Source of the DNA: Polyangiaceae bacterium
GTDB taxonomy: Bacteria; Myxococcota_A; Polyangia; Polyangiales; Polyangiaceae
Direction: 5' to 3'
Length of the DNA stretch: 64,000 bases
Assembly (NCBI GenBank): GCA_025936045.1
Contig: JAICUB010000001.1
Coordinates: 124,001-188,000 of the forward strand
The stretch's first letter is position 1. Every line of letters begins with the position of its first letter. Under the pieces are notes generated by a model. That model saw only the letters and a program-made list of their open reading frames with translations. It was not told the DNA's origin and did not search any database. Shown one piece after another: positions 18,513 through 26,970 of this stretch. Both the position numbers and the translations under genes were made by a program.

Positions 18513-19487
18513 GTGACAGATCTCGTCAAAGAGTCTTCAACGCAAATCCTTGCCCGCGAAATGGCACTCACGGAGCAGTCGGTCGAACGGCGAAGGCGCA
18601 TCGTCGGGCTCGAGCCGGACGATCTCGCGCGCATCGCGGGCATCCGAGAGGTGGTGCTCGCGCAGGTCGATCATTTCGCCTCGGTCTTCTTCGACTATTT
18701 GAGCGGGATCGAGGAAGGGCGGGTGCTCACGAACAATCGTGCGCTCACCGAACGCGCCCGGGAGCTCAAGCGCTCGCACCTCATTGCGATGGTCGGCGGG
18801 GACTACGGGAGAGCCTACGCCGAGCAGCGGCTCGAGCTCGCCGTTCTTTACGGCCGCGTCGGGCTCGAGCTTCGGGTTTTCATCGCCGCCTTTCACCGCC
18901 TGCTTCGGTCGATTGGGGAGGCGGTGATGAAGAGCACGCCGCAAGCGCCGCTCGAGGCGTTCGCCAGCTTCATGGCGTTGAAGAAGATCGCGTTCTTCGA
19001 TATCGGCGTGATCGTCGACGCGGTCGTGTTCGAGCGCGAGCGGGTGATCCGCCAGCAGCAGGACGCGATTCGTGAACTGTCGACGCCGGTTCTGCAGGTC
19101 CGCGCGCGGCTTTTGCTTCTGCCCATCATTGGCGTGATCGACACGCACCGGGCCCGCCTCATCACGGACAGCCTGTTGAAGGCGATCCGAGCAAACCGTG
19201 CCAAAGTCGTCGTGATGGACGTCACCGGCGTTGCCACGATCGATTCGAAGGTAGCGAACCATCTCATGCAGACCGTCACGGCGGCCAAGTTGATGGGCGC
19301 GTCCGTCATCGTGACGGGCCTCTCCGCGGAGGTGGCGCAATCGCTCGTGGCGCTCGGTATCGACCTCACCACGCTCAATACCATCGGAGATCTCCAGGGC
19401 GGTATGGACGAGGCGGAGCGAGCGCTCGGTTACCGCGTCGTGTCCATGGACCCTCGTCGTGACGGTGCCCCGCTCTCGCCGGGCTGA
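18513..19487 (+). CDS. rsbR: Stressosome sensor RsbR: globin-like sensor plus STAS domain
   Basis: This 324-residue protein has an N-terminal non-haem or haem globin-like sensor (about residues 25-185, all helical, HFASVFFDYLSGIEEGRVL onward). A linker helix (QQQDAIRELSTPVLQV) leads to a C-terminal STAS domain. Phosphosites can be aligned with B. subtilis RsbR: Thr211 in GVIDTHRARLI matches Thr171, while the Thr205 position is Ser245 in TIDSKVANHL. GTG at 18513 is supported by AGGAG eight bases upstream. RsbR and RsbS build the stressosome core, which sequesters RsbT until phosphorylated. It is the first gene of an operon continuing into RsbS. Confidence 0.92.
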   Translation: MTDLVKESSTQILAREMALTEQSVERRRRIVGLEPDDLARIAGIREVVLAQVDHFASVFFDYLSGIEEGRVLTNNRALTERARELKRSHLIAMVGGDYGRAYAEQRLELAVLYGRVGLELRVFIAAFHRLLRSIGEAVMKSTPQAPLEAFASFMALKKIAFFDIGVIVDAVVFERERVIRQQQDAIRELSTPVLQVRARLLLLPIIGVIDTHRARLITDSLLKAIRANRAKVVVMDVTGVATIDSKVANHLMQTVTAAKLMGASVIVTGLSAEVAQSLVALGIDLTTLNTIGDLQGGMDEAERALGYRVVSMDPRRDGAPLSPG

Positions 19488-19502
19488 GCCGAGAGCCGAC
19501 TC

Positions 19503-19868
19503 ATGCCGGTTCCCGTCCTCAAGCAAGGGAGCGTCCTCATCGCGTCGATCCAGGCGGCGCTGTCGGATCGGGACCTCGTGGAGCTTCGCGACGACCTCGC
19601 CGACCGCGTGGGCCGGCACCGCTCGCGCGGGGTCGTCATCGACGTGACCGCGCTCGACGTGCTCGACTCGTTCGCCACCCGCACGATTCGCAGCATCGCT
19701 TACACCGCGAAGCTGCGCGGCGCGGAGACGGTGGTCGTCGGAATTCAGCCGGAAGTCGCGTTCGCCATGGTCCAGTTGGGTCTGTCACTGGACGGCATCG
19801 AGACAGCGCTCGATCTCGAGGAAGGCATGGCGCTCCTCCAGGCGAGAGAAGCCGAACGTGTCGGATAG
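19503..19868 (+). CDS. rsbS: Stressosome scaffold RsbS (single STAS domain)
   Basis: This 121-residue stand-alone STAS protein starts MPVPVLKQGSVLIASIQAAL, the usual RsbS opening (I-P-I-L). The conserved phosphorylation site is Ser56 in DVLDSFATRTI. The C-terminal helix (QPEVAFAMVQLGLSLDGIETALDLEEGM) is typical. In the family, RsbS co-assembles with RsbR in the stressosome and its phosphorylation by RsbT releases RsbT. The gene follows RsbR by 15 bp and overlaps RsbT, so the three are probably translated together. Confidence 0.93.
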   Translation: MPVPVLKQGSVLIASIQAALSDRDLVELRDDLADRVGRHRSRGVVIDVTALDVLDSFATRTIRSIAYTAKLRGAETVVVGIQPEVAFAMVQLGLSLDGIETALDLEEGMALLQAREAERVG

Positions 19869-20259
19869 CGTCGTCGTTCCCATCGAGCGCGAGACGGACA
19901 TCGTGTGTGCGCGCCAGAAGGGCCGCGCGCTCGCGGCGGCAGCCGGCTTCCTGAGTACCGACCAGACGCTCCTCGCGACTGCGATTTCGGAGGTCGCGCG
20001 CAACATCGTGAGTTACGCGGGGAAGGGCACGGTGACGTTGCAGACGGTCCAGGAGGGCGGGCGGCGCGGTCTCAGCATCGTCGCGAGCGACAACGGCCCC
20101 GGCATCGAGAACGTGGAGCTTGCCATGCGCGACGGCTATTCGACCGGCAAGAGCCTAGGTCTCGGGCTGCCGGGAGCGAAGCGACTGATGGACTCCTTCG
20201 CGCTCGAGTCCGTGGTCGGGGTCGGTACCAAGGTCACGATGACCAAATGGCTCCGCTGA
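19858..20259 (+). CDS. rsbT: Stressosome switch kinase RsbT
   Basis: This 133-residue protein is a minimal HATPase_c serine/threonine kinase. It shows N-box TLLATAISEVARNIVSYAG, G1 ASDNGPGIEN and G2 DGYSTGKSLGLGLPGAKRLMDSF, and ends in GVGTKVTMTKWLR. RsbT phosphorylates RsbS/RsbR and then binds the N-terminal domain of its output protein. The GTG start lies inside the RsbS coding end, preceded by AGAGAAG. The 3' end overlaps the phosphatase gene. The nearest protein with an RsbU-like N-terminus is the histidine kinase two genes downstream, which makes it the likely target. Confidence 0.93.
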   Translation: MSDSVVVPIERETDIVCARQKGRALAAAAGFLSTDQTLLATAISEVARNIVSYAGKGTVTLQTVQEGGRRGLSIVASDNGPGIENVELAMRDGYSTGKSLGLGLPGAKRLMDSFALESVVGVGTKVTMTKWLR

Positions 20260-20879
20260 CCGACGCAGACCCGCTCGTCGCTTCGATCCTCGACTGGGGG
20301 GTCGCTGCTTCGGCGTTGGACGGGGTCAAGTCCGGCGACTTGCACGTGGTTGCGCCGTGGGCGCACGGCGCCGTGCTCGCGGTGATCGACGGCCTCGGGC
20401 ATGGTCCCGAAGCGGCGGAGGCGGCCGAGGTTGCGGCGCTCATCTTGAAGCAACACGCCGATTCTCCCGTCGAAGACCTGGTCCGACGCTGTCATGCGGG
20501 ACTCGCCAAGACACGGGGGGCGGCGATGACCTTGGCGTCGATCGACGCACGCCGCTCGACCCTCAGCTGGTGCGGGATCGGCAACGTCGACGGCGTTTTG
20601 CTGCGCGCGCGCCTCGAGCCAGGGCGCGCGCACGAGGCCGTGCCCGCACGGGGCGGCGTCGTCGGCTATCGGCTGCCGCAGTTCAGAATCAACGAGCTTG
20701 CCTTGTTTCCGAGCGATGTCGTCGTGTTCGCGAGCGACGGCATCGAGAGTGGGTTCACGCGCCACGTCGAGCTCGAGTGTAGCGCTCAAGAGATCGCGGA
20801 GACGATTTTTTCGCGTGACGCGAAGACCACCGACGACGCGCTCGTGCTCGTCGCCCGTTACCTCGGAGGGCCTGCATGA
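20247..20879 (+). CDS. RsbX-like PP2C/SpoIIE-type serine phosphatase
   Basis: This 210-residue protein has the metal-binding motifs of PP2C-type phosphatases: AVIDGLGHGPEAAEAAEVA near residue 45 and DVVVFASDGIESGF near residue 160. It has no sensor domain. Such short phosphatases in RsbRST operons (RsbX) dephosphorylate RsbR/RsbS and reset the stressosome. The track's start at 19905 is an out-of-frame reading of RsbT. The ATG at 20247 overlaps the RsbT end by 13 bp and gives the normal family length. Its stop overlaps the next ATG as ATGA, linking it to the histidine kinase. Confidence 0.88.
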   Translation: MAPLTDADPLVASILDWGVAASALDGVKSGDLHVVAPWAHGAVLAVIDGLGHGPEAAEAAEVAALILKQHADSPVEDLVRRCHAGLAKTRGAAMTLASIDARRSTLSWCGIGNVDGVLLRARLEPGRAHEAVPARGGVVGYRLPQFRINELALFPSDVVVFASDGIESGFTRHVELECSAQEIAETIFSRDAKTTDDALVLVARYLGGPA

Positions 20880-21967
20880 GCGACAGCCTCGCGCCAGAAT
20901 ACCTGACCGCGCTCTCCGATCATCTGAGGCAGGAGAACGAGGGCTCGCTCAGTCGGGCTTACGAGCTCGGCCGCGCCGCGCTCGCCGCGGAGCTCGGCAT
21001 CCTGGATACGCTTTCGCTTTACGAGGCGGCGTTCCGCCAACTGGTCCTGTCCGCGCCGAGCTCGGAGCAACCACGTGTCGCCGACGCGGTGATCAACTTC
21101 TTTCGCGAGCTCTTGTCACCGTACGAGATGACGTTTCGCGGCTACCGCGACGCCAACATCGAGCTCCGGCGTCTGAATCTCGAGCTCATCCGAACCAATG
21201 CCGAGCTCCAGGCCAAGCAAGTGCAGCTCATCCAGTCCGCCAAGATGGCTTCTTTGGGTGAGCTCGTCGCCGGCATCGCGCACGAGATCAACAATCCTCT
21301 GGCGTACGTGCTCAGCCACTTGAAGACGACGAGCGCGAGTCTCGCGCGGCTCGAAGCGACGGGCGGCGTCGAGCCGTCGAGTGAGCAACATGAATTGCTC
21401 GAAAGAGCACGCGATCGCATCGCACACAGCCAATCGGGCGCCGAGCGGATCCGCGAGTTGGTGCTGAAGCTACGCACGTTTTCGCGCCTGGACGAGGGCG
21501 AGCGGAAGACGGTGAGCGTTCGCGAGTCGATCCTCTCCGTCCTGACGATCCTCGAGCACCGTTGCAAGGAGCGGATAGAGGTACGAACGACCTTCGGCGA
21601 GCCGGATCTCGTGGAATGTTTTCCGAGCTTGCTGAATCAAGCCATCATGAACCTCGTGGCCAACGCGATCGACGCCATCGAGGGGACGGGGACGATTTCC
21701 ATCGCCGCGGGCCGTCACGGGGCATCATACGAGATTTCGGTGACCGACAGCGGGCGGGGCATCCCGGAGAACCTGCGCGAGCGCGTGCTCGAGCCCTTTT
21801 TCACGACCAAACCGATCGGCCAAGGGACGGGGCTCGGCCTCAGCATCACGCATTCGATCGCGCAGAAGCATGGCGGAACCGTCGAGCTCGCTGCGAGCGA
21901 GGCGGGAGGGACGGTGGCGACGATCCGTTTCCCGCTTTCCGAGACGACGCTCGTGCGGTCGGAGTGA
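20876..21967 (+). CDS. Histidine kinase with RsbU-like N-terminal RsbT-binding domain
   Basis: This 363-residue soluble kinase has residues about 1-90 forming a helical domain (SLSRAYELGRAALAAELGI to FFRELLSPYEMTFRGYRD). The pattern resembles the N-terminal four-helix domain of B. subtilis RsbU, which binds RsbT. A coiled coil (RRLNLELIRTNAELQAKQVQL) follows, then HisKA with His136 in GIAHEINNPLAYV. The HATPase shows N-box NLVANAIDAI, G1 DSGRGIPE and G2 GTGLGLSIT. The gene is coupled by ATGA to the RsbX-like gene. The simplest reading is that RsbT released from the stressosome controls this kinase. No receiver is fused, so a separate response regulator is needed; CheY at 26.6 kb is one nearby candidate. 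Confidence 0.9.
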   Translation: MSDSLAPEYLTALSDHLRQENEGSLSRAYELGRAALAAELGILDTLSLYEAAFRQLVLSAPSSEQPRVADAVINFFRELLSPYEMTFRGYRDANIELRRLNLELIRTNAELQAKQVQLIQSAKMASLGELVAGIAHEINNPLAYVLSHLKTTSASLARLEATGGVEPSSEQHELLERARDRIAHSQSGAERIRELVLKLRTFSRLDEGERKTVSVRESILSVLTILEHRCKERIEVRTTFGEPDLVECFPSLLNQAIMNLVANAIDAIEGTGTISIAAGRHGASYEISVTDSGRGIPENLRERVLEPFFTTKPIGQGTGLGLSITHSIAQKHGGTVELAASEAGGTVATIRFPLSETTLVRSE

Positions 21968-21972
21968 GACGA

Positions 21973-24660
21973 CTACTTGCCGGCGGGCGTGTTCGGGGCT
22001 TCCGAGCCCCGCAGGCGTTCCGGACGTAGGCTCGCCTTCCGGCGTGCCGAGCGGCTGCTGCGAGGGGGAGCTACGTCGGGCACCTGCACCGCGAGCTTCG
22101 GAAAAACGAAGCGGAAGCGCGTGCCCTTACCGGCCTGAGTGACGACCTCCACGTCGCCCCCGGCCTCGCGACAAGCGCTCACGACGGCGCCGAGACCTAC
22201 ACCGCGTCCGGAAACGCTCGTGGCCTCGCTGCGCGTGGTAACGCCGTCCTGGAACATGGCTTCCAGGAGGTCCGCGCGCGACGCGGCCTTCATGCCGCGC
22301 TCTTCGCAGACCGTCCGGAGCCGCGTGAAATCGATGCCGCCTCCGTCATCGGCGAGCTCGACCGCGAGCCCGCCGCTCGCGAGAGCGCTCGTACGCAGGA
22401 TGAGCTGGCCGGCGGCGGGCTTGCCCTGCGTGCGCCGCTCTTCGGCACCGTCGATGCCGTGGTCGACCGCGTTTCGGACCACGTGGATGAGCGAGGTCCA
22501 AAAATCCTCGAGCGCGCCCGGCATGACGCGCAGGCGGTTATGCTCGACGTGCACGTCGACGCGCTTGCCTATTCGTTCCGCCACGCGCTCCGCCTGGACC
22601 GCGAGGCGTCCCAAGAGCAGCGACGCTGACGTCCACTTGAAGGATTCGACGAGCGCGATGAGGTGCCCGTAGTCGCGCCGCTGGCGCAAACCCTGCACGA
22701 GCTCGGTGAAATCCCCCTCGTTGATCTCGAGGCCGGCGTCTGCGGTGAGGACGTCCTCGATGCGCCCGAGCCGGCTGCGCCAGAACTGCGACAGCGTCTT
22801 CGCCTCCTCGAGCCGCAGCGTGTCGTCGCGCTCGGCGAGCGTGTCTTCGAGCTCGTGGCAGCGCGCCGCGACGCTTTCCATGCCGTAGACGGCGGTGTTG
22901 CCCTTCAGGGTATGCAGCGCCCGCAGCGCCTGTTCGCGCTCGGGCTCGGCGAGGAGCTCGGCGAGCAGGCGTTCCCCGTCGCCCACGAACGAGCGGAAGC
23001 CCTGCTTGTCTTTCAGCAGGTGCGCGAGGAGTTGATGCTGCTCGCGAGCGTCGCGCTCGCGTGCCTCGGCGGCGACTTCGTGCGTGATGTCGCGAACGAC
23101 GACCAGCACGCGCTGGAAACGCCCCGCTTCGAGCACCTGGCGGTAGTCCAACGCGAACACCCTGCCGGCCTTTTCGAAGCGTCTCGGCATGCAGTCGGCC
23201 GAGACTTCGAAAGGCAGCAGATCCTCCGCGAGCTGTTCGTAGCCGAGCTCGAAGCGTCGCTGGAGCGCCGGCTCCTCGGGGAACAGATAGCGCGAAACGC
23301 TGGTCTCCGCGGCAGCCTCGCCGAACCACGCGAGCGCGGCGTGCGAGCACTCCCCCGCGACGCGGCCCGTGAGATCGGCCGGGATGAGCGCCTCGCTCAT
23401 GGCGTCGAGCACGAGCCGCATCGAGCGCTCGCGAGCCACGAGGGCCGCCGAACGTTCCGCGACGAGGTGCTCGAGACCCTCGTTCATCGACTTGAGATCG
23501 TGACTGAGCGATTCGAGCTCGTGATTTTGCGCGCGGAGGCCGTGAACGCTCTCGCGCAGGCGGCGCGCCGTGTGAAATGCGACGCCGATGGCGACTACGA
23601 AAGCAGCCATCGACAAAAGACGCGCCGTCCAAGCCGCCCGCGCGGCGGACCGTGTCGCCGCCTGCGTCTCGTGAGCCACGATCTTTTCCAGCGACTCGAG
23701 CTCGCTCGAAATGCCGAGCGCGCTCCGGGCCATCGTCGCTCTGAGCTCGGCGGCCTCGGCAGCCTCGCTCAGCACGTGCCGGCGGAGCTCGACGAGGCTC
23801 TGCGCGTCGCCAGTTCCGTCGATTTCCCCGGCGATGCTCTCGAACCGACCCTGCATTTTCGCCACGCGCGCGACGGCGTCTTTGGCGTCGAGCGTGGCCC
23901 GGAGCACGCGGAGCTTCGTGCGCGCGTGAGAGAGATTCGGCGCGAGTTGATTGGCGACGGTCGAGTTCAGCTCGTCCTCGCCGCGCGCGAGCTCGATCGT
24001 CCCGACGAGCTCACCGAGCTCCAGGACGGCGATCACGAACTCTTCGGCCGCATCCTGCTGCGCGCGCGCGTTGCCGCGCACGACGGCGTCCGCGGACGCG
24101 CCGGCCGCGACGCGCCTGAGCTCGAGCACGTATTCGAGGTGGGCGACGCCGGCAACGGCTCGCGCCTCTTGGATCAACTGCTCGAGCTCCGTCTTCATGC
24201 TCGCCCTCCGCGTTTCGAGCTGAGCTTCGAACCCGAGGCGAGTGTGGGCGCTGGCGAGCAGTGCCGCGTCGGTGCCGAGGACGTCGCGCGTGCTCGTGCC
24301 GAGCACGGCATCCTCGTGCGCTGCCGCGGCCGCGCCCGTGATTTCGGGTAGCGCCCGGCCGAGCAGCGCGCGTGAATCGGCGAGACCACGCTCGATGGGC
24401 GCGCGGTTCAGTAGCGGGGCGAGCTCCGTTTCGGAGCGCGCGGAGAGGACCTGCACTTGCCGTTCGAACAAGCCCGAAACGGCGTGGCGAAGCCCCGCGA
24501 TGCCCTGCTGTGCAGGCATGGTCGAGGTGCCGAGCCGCTCGAGCGTGCCCCCGAGCGAACGTTCGACGCCGACGAGCACGAGCACGAGCACGGCGAGCAA
24601 AAGTCCGACCGCGACTCCGAGGGAGACCAGGTTGGCTTCGATCGAACGGAGCTTCTTCAC
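21973..24660 (-). CDS. Membrane CheA-like HPt histidine kinase
   Basis: This 895-residue sensor has a transmembrane helix at about 12-32 (LGVAVGLLLAVLVLVLVGV), a long helical extracytoplasmic region to about 335, a second transmembrane helix (LLSMAAFVVAIGVAFHTA), a coiled coil, a PAS-like domain at about 410-530, an HPt domain with His583 in RALHTLKGNTAVYGMES, and a HATPase. The ATPase shows HVVRNAVDHGID, DDGGGIDF and VSGRGVGLGAVVSACREAGG. The HPt-ATPase layout follows CheA, but I see no CheW-like docking domain and no receiver. Phosphate would go to a separate receiver. Its ATG overlaps the stop of the binding-protein gene upstream, so the two are co-translated. Its stop lies 5 bp from that of the RsbU-like kinase, facing it. 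Confidence 0.88.
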   Translation of the reverse strand: MKKLRSIEANLVSLGVAVGLLLAVLVLVLVGVERSLGGTLERLGTSTMPAQQGIAGLRHAVSGLFERQVQVLSARSETELAPLLNRAPIERGLADSRALLGRALPEITGAAAAAHEDAVLGTSTRDVLGTDAALLASAHTRLGFEAQLETRRASMKTELEQLIQEARAVAGVAHLEYVLELRRVAAGASADAVVRGNARAQQDAAEEFVIAVLELGELVGTIELARGEDELNSTVANQLAPNLSHARTKLRVLRATLDAKDAVARVAKMQGRFESIAGEIDGTGDAQSLVELRRHVLSEAAEAAELRATMARSALGISSELESLEKIVAHETQAATRSAARAAWTARLLSMAAFVVAIGVAFHTARRLRESVHGLRAQNHELESLSHDLKSMNEGLEHLVAERSAALVARERSMRLVLDAMSEALIPADLTGRVAGECSHAALAWFGEAAAETSVSRYLFPEEPALQRRFELGYEQLAEDLLPFEVSADCMPRRFEKAGRVFALDYRQVLEAGRFQRVLVVVRDITHEVAAEARERDAREQHQLLAHLLKDKQGFRSFVGDGERLLAELLAEPEREQALRALHTLKGNTAVYGMESVAARCHELEDTLAERDDTLRLEEAKTLSQFWRSRLGRIEDVLTADAGLEINEGDFTELVQGLRQRRDYGHLIALVESFKWTSASLLLGRLAVQAERVAERIGKRVDVHVEHNRLRVMPGALEDFWTSLIHVVRNAVDHGIDGAEERRTQGKPAAGQLILRTSALASGGLAVELADDGGGIDFTRLRTVCEERGMKAASRADLLEAMFQDGVTTRSEATSVSGRGVGLGAVVSACREAGGDVEVVTQAGKGTRFRFVFPKLAVQVPDVAPPRSSRSARRKASLRPERLRGSEAPNTPAGK

Positions 24661-25874
24661 TTGACCCCGAGCTCCTTCCAGTTGGAAAAAGCGTGGAACT
24701 CGCCGTGGTGGATCACGGTGGGCCAGACCGCGGAGCTGAAGCCGTGGCGCGCTTTGGAGAGCCTCTGTTTCGGCCCGAGCCCGAGGTCGAACTCGGCGCC
24801 CGATTCCGCGGCGTTCACGAAACCTTCCGGCGTCGGATTGCCCGCGCTCTGCTTCAACACCTCGGCGAACGCGCGGCCCACGATGAAGCCCTCGAGTGTC
24901 ACGAAGCCCGGCTCGAGCCCGGACTCACGGTACTCGGTCAAGACGGGCAGGTCGGCGGTCCAGAGCGGGACGACCTGCGTGACGACGACACCTTCCGCTT
25001 CCGAGCCGAGCTCCTTCTGCAGATCCGCGCTCCCCACGAACGAGACGTTGACGAAGATGGCGTCGAGCCCGCTCTTCTTCGCGAGGCGAATGAATTTCGC
25101 GCACGGCTTGTACGCGCCGATCATGATGACCGCTTTCGGGTGCACGCGAGGGTCGAGCAGGCGCGCGAGCGCGTCCTCGACGTCGAGGGTGTTCCTCGTA
25201 TAGCGACCGTGCGGGAGCTCCTCGCTGTGTTTGAAGCCGTGCGCCTCGAGCGCCTTCATCGCGCCGGCGAAACCGGCGTCGCCGTAGGCGTCGTCTTGCG
25301 TGAAGAAGCCCAGGTCCTTCGGGTCGAGGTGGCGGTCCTCGAGCAAGCCGCGCACCATTTCCGCCGTCTCGTCGGCGTAGCTCGCGCGCACGTTGAAGAC
25401 GTAGTGGTCCGGCGGATTTTTGCGCAGCACGCCCGCGCCCGTGAAAGCTCCGAAGAGGGGGACGTGCTTTTCGTTGACGATGGGCACCGTGACCACCGCG
25501 GTCGGCGTCCCGACGTTGCCGACGACGGCGATGACGTGCTCCTCGTCGATGAGCTTGCGCACGTTCGGGCCGGCGCGGCTCGGCTCGTATCGATCGTCGA
25601 GCGCAACGAGCTCGAGCTTGTGTCCGCCGATGCCCCCTCCGCGGTTCACGCGCTCGAAGTAGGCCTCGACGCCCGCGCGCATGCCTTGGCCGAGGCCCTG
25701 CGCGGGACCGGAGAGCGCGGTCGACATGCCAATCTTGAGCGTCGGCCCCTCGGCGCGCGCGGAGGCGCTCCCGAGCAGCAAAAACAATGCGAGCGATGCA
25801 GCGGTGTGACGCAACGAGAGGCCCCTGGCTGGACCGAGGACAATCGGCATTACGACTGGAAGTATCGCCGACAT
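24657..25874 (-). CDS. Periplasmic solute-binding protein (Leu/Ile/Val-type, Peripla_BP_6)
   Basis: This 405-residue protein has a signal peptide (AASLALFLLLGSASARA) and the fold pattern of branched-chain amino-acid binding proteins: LKIGMSTALSGPAQGLGQGMRAGVEAYFERVN, VIAVVGNVGTPTAVVTVPIV, LGFFTQDDAYGDAGFAGA and VTLEGFIVGRAFAEVL. No permease or ATPase genes of an ABC importer are nearby. The stop overlaps the start of the membrane HPt kinase as ATGA. The likely role is therefore ligand capture for the kinase rather than uptake. The ligand cannot be named from sequence. Confidence 0.88.
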   Translation of the reverse strand: MSAILPVVMPIVLGPARGLSLRHTAASLALFLLLGSASARAEGPTLKIGMSTALSGPAQGLGQGMRAGVEAYFERVNRGGGIGGHKLELVALDDRYEPSRAGPNVRKLIDEEHVIAVVGNVGTPTAVVTVPIVNEKHVPLFGAFTGAGVLRKNPPDHYVFNVRASYADETAEMVRGLLEDRHLDPKDLGFFTQDDAYGDAGFAGAMKALEAHGFKHSEELPHGRYTRNTLDVEDALARLLDPRVHPKAVIMIGAYKPCAKFIRLAKKSGLDAIFVNVSFVGSADLQKELGSEAEGVVVTQVVPLWTADLPVLTEYRESGLEPGFVTLEGFIVGRAFAEVLKQSAGNPTPEGFVNAAESGAEFDLGLGPKQRLSKARHGFSSAVWPTVIHHGEFHAFSNWKELGVK

Positions 25875-26012
25875 AAGGCCATCCGCGGATACCGAGGTGG
25901 GTGCAGCGCGGTCGCGGCCCGACAGCGGGAATCGTCGGACATTTCCCGAGAATCGCGTGTCACTTAATCGGGACTCCGGACCGACCGTTGTGAGAGTCGA
26001 GGGTCAGTATTC

Positions 26013-26561
26013 GTGGTCAGCGCGCCGGCGGTCCCCAATCCCGTTTTTCAGCTCATCGTATCGCAGCTCGAGGCAGCGGCGATGGAGCTCTTCGACGCGT
26101 ATCGTATCGCCGTTCGCAAGAGTGAGGTGGCGCGCGGCGTGGGCGCGTCTGCGAGCGAGCCTTCGAACCTCGCCGTGGTCGGGTTCGTCGGAGAAGGCAT
26201 CCGCGGCTCGCTCGTGATGGTCGCTCGCGAATCGAGCGTGCTCGCTTGGCTCGAGGCGATGGGAGAGACGAGCGCCGACTGCGCCGATGTGCTGGGCGAG
26301 TTCGCCAACATGTTGCTCGGCCGACTGAAGACCCGGCTGATTCCGGAAGGTCTGCCGGTCCAAATCTCGACTCCGACGACTGGTTCCGGGAACCTGCGGC
26401 TCTCGATTCCCCCCGTGCTCTCGAAATGGCTCGTGCTCGAGGGCGAGGACTGGGAGCTCCGAATCCGGATCGATACGACGTTCGAGCCGCAGTTCGCGCT
26501 CCGCGAAAGGCGCTCGACGGAAGCCGCCCCGGCGCAGGCCGGCGAAGCGATCTTTTTTTAG
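26013..26561 (+). CDS. CheX/CheC-type chemotaxis phosphatase-like protein
   Basis: This 182-residue cytoplasmic protein has the CheC/CheX/FliY active-site pattern E-x2-N in DVLGEFANMLLGRLKTRL (Glu96 and Asn99) and matching strands before it (SNLAVVGFVGEGIRGSLVMVA). Members of this family remove phosphate from CheY-like receivers. GTG at 26013 is used; no strong ribosome site is visible. A CheY gene follows 15 bp downstream on the same strand, so the pair is probably enzyme and substrate. It is divergent from the solute-binding protein/kinase operon. Confidence 0.8.
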   Translation: MVSAPAVPNPVFQLIVSQLEAAAMELFDAYRIAVRKSEVARGVGASASEPSNLAVVGFVGEGIRGSLVMVARESSVLAWLEAMGETSADCADVLGEFANMLLGRLKTRLIPEGLPVQISTPTTGSGNLRLSIPPVLSKWLVLEGEDWELRIRIDTTFEPQFALRERRSTEAAPAQAGEAIFF

Positions 26562-26576
26562 GCACGGCGAAACACG

Positions 26577-26948
26577 ATGACAACCAGCATTCTCGTGATC
26601 GACGACTCGATGATGGTCAGAAAGCAAGTGGCGAACGCCCTCAAGGCGCAGGGCTACGTCGTGCTCGAAGCAGTGGACGGCGTGGACGCGCTCGCGAAGC
26701 TCGAGGCGACGCCGGGAACGCGACTGATCGTGTGCGACGTGAACATGCCGCGCATGAACGGACTCGAGTTTCTGGAACAGCTTTCGGCGCGGAAGGTGGC
26801 CGTCCCCGTCGTGATGCTCACGACCGAAGGGCAGCCGGAGCTCATTCAGCGTGCGAAGGCGCTCGGAGCCATCGGCTGGCTCGTGAAGCCGTTCAAGCCC
26901 GAGCTTTTACTCGCGACCGCCAAGAAGCTCGCGCCTACCGGAACGTGA
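26577..26948 (+). CDS. CheY-like single-domain response regulator
   Basis: This 123-residue stand-alone receiver has acidic residues in ILVIDDSMMVRKQV, acceptor Asp54 in LIVCDVNMPRMNG, Thr in VVMLTTEG and the switch Lys in WLVKPFKPE. All catalytic positions are intact. Without an output domain it must act by binding a partner. It sits between two CheX-type genes and beside a CheA-like HPt kinase, which makes a phosphate loop likely: kinase HPt to CheY, with CheX as phosphatase. No flagellar or pilus genes lie in the window, so motility control is not shown. Confidence 0.92.
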   Translation: MTTSILVIDDSMMVRKQVANALKAQGYVVLEAVDGVDALAKLEATPGTRLIVCDVNMPRMNGLEFLEQLSARKVAVPVVMLTTEGQPELIQRAKALGAIGWLVKPFKPELLLATAKKLAPTGT

Positions 26949-26970
26949 GCATGGCGAGGAGCGGGTAGCC

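Noticed and set aside
22663-24351. 562-codon plus-strand frame
   Set aside because: It is antisense to the HPt kinase and consists of Arg/Glu/Ala-rich low-information sequence.
24372-25967. 531-codon plus-strand frame
   Set aside because: It lies antisense to the binding protein and kinase genes and has no recognisable domain.
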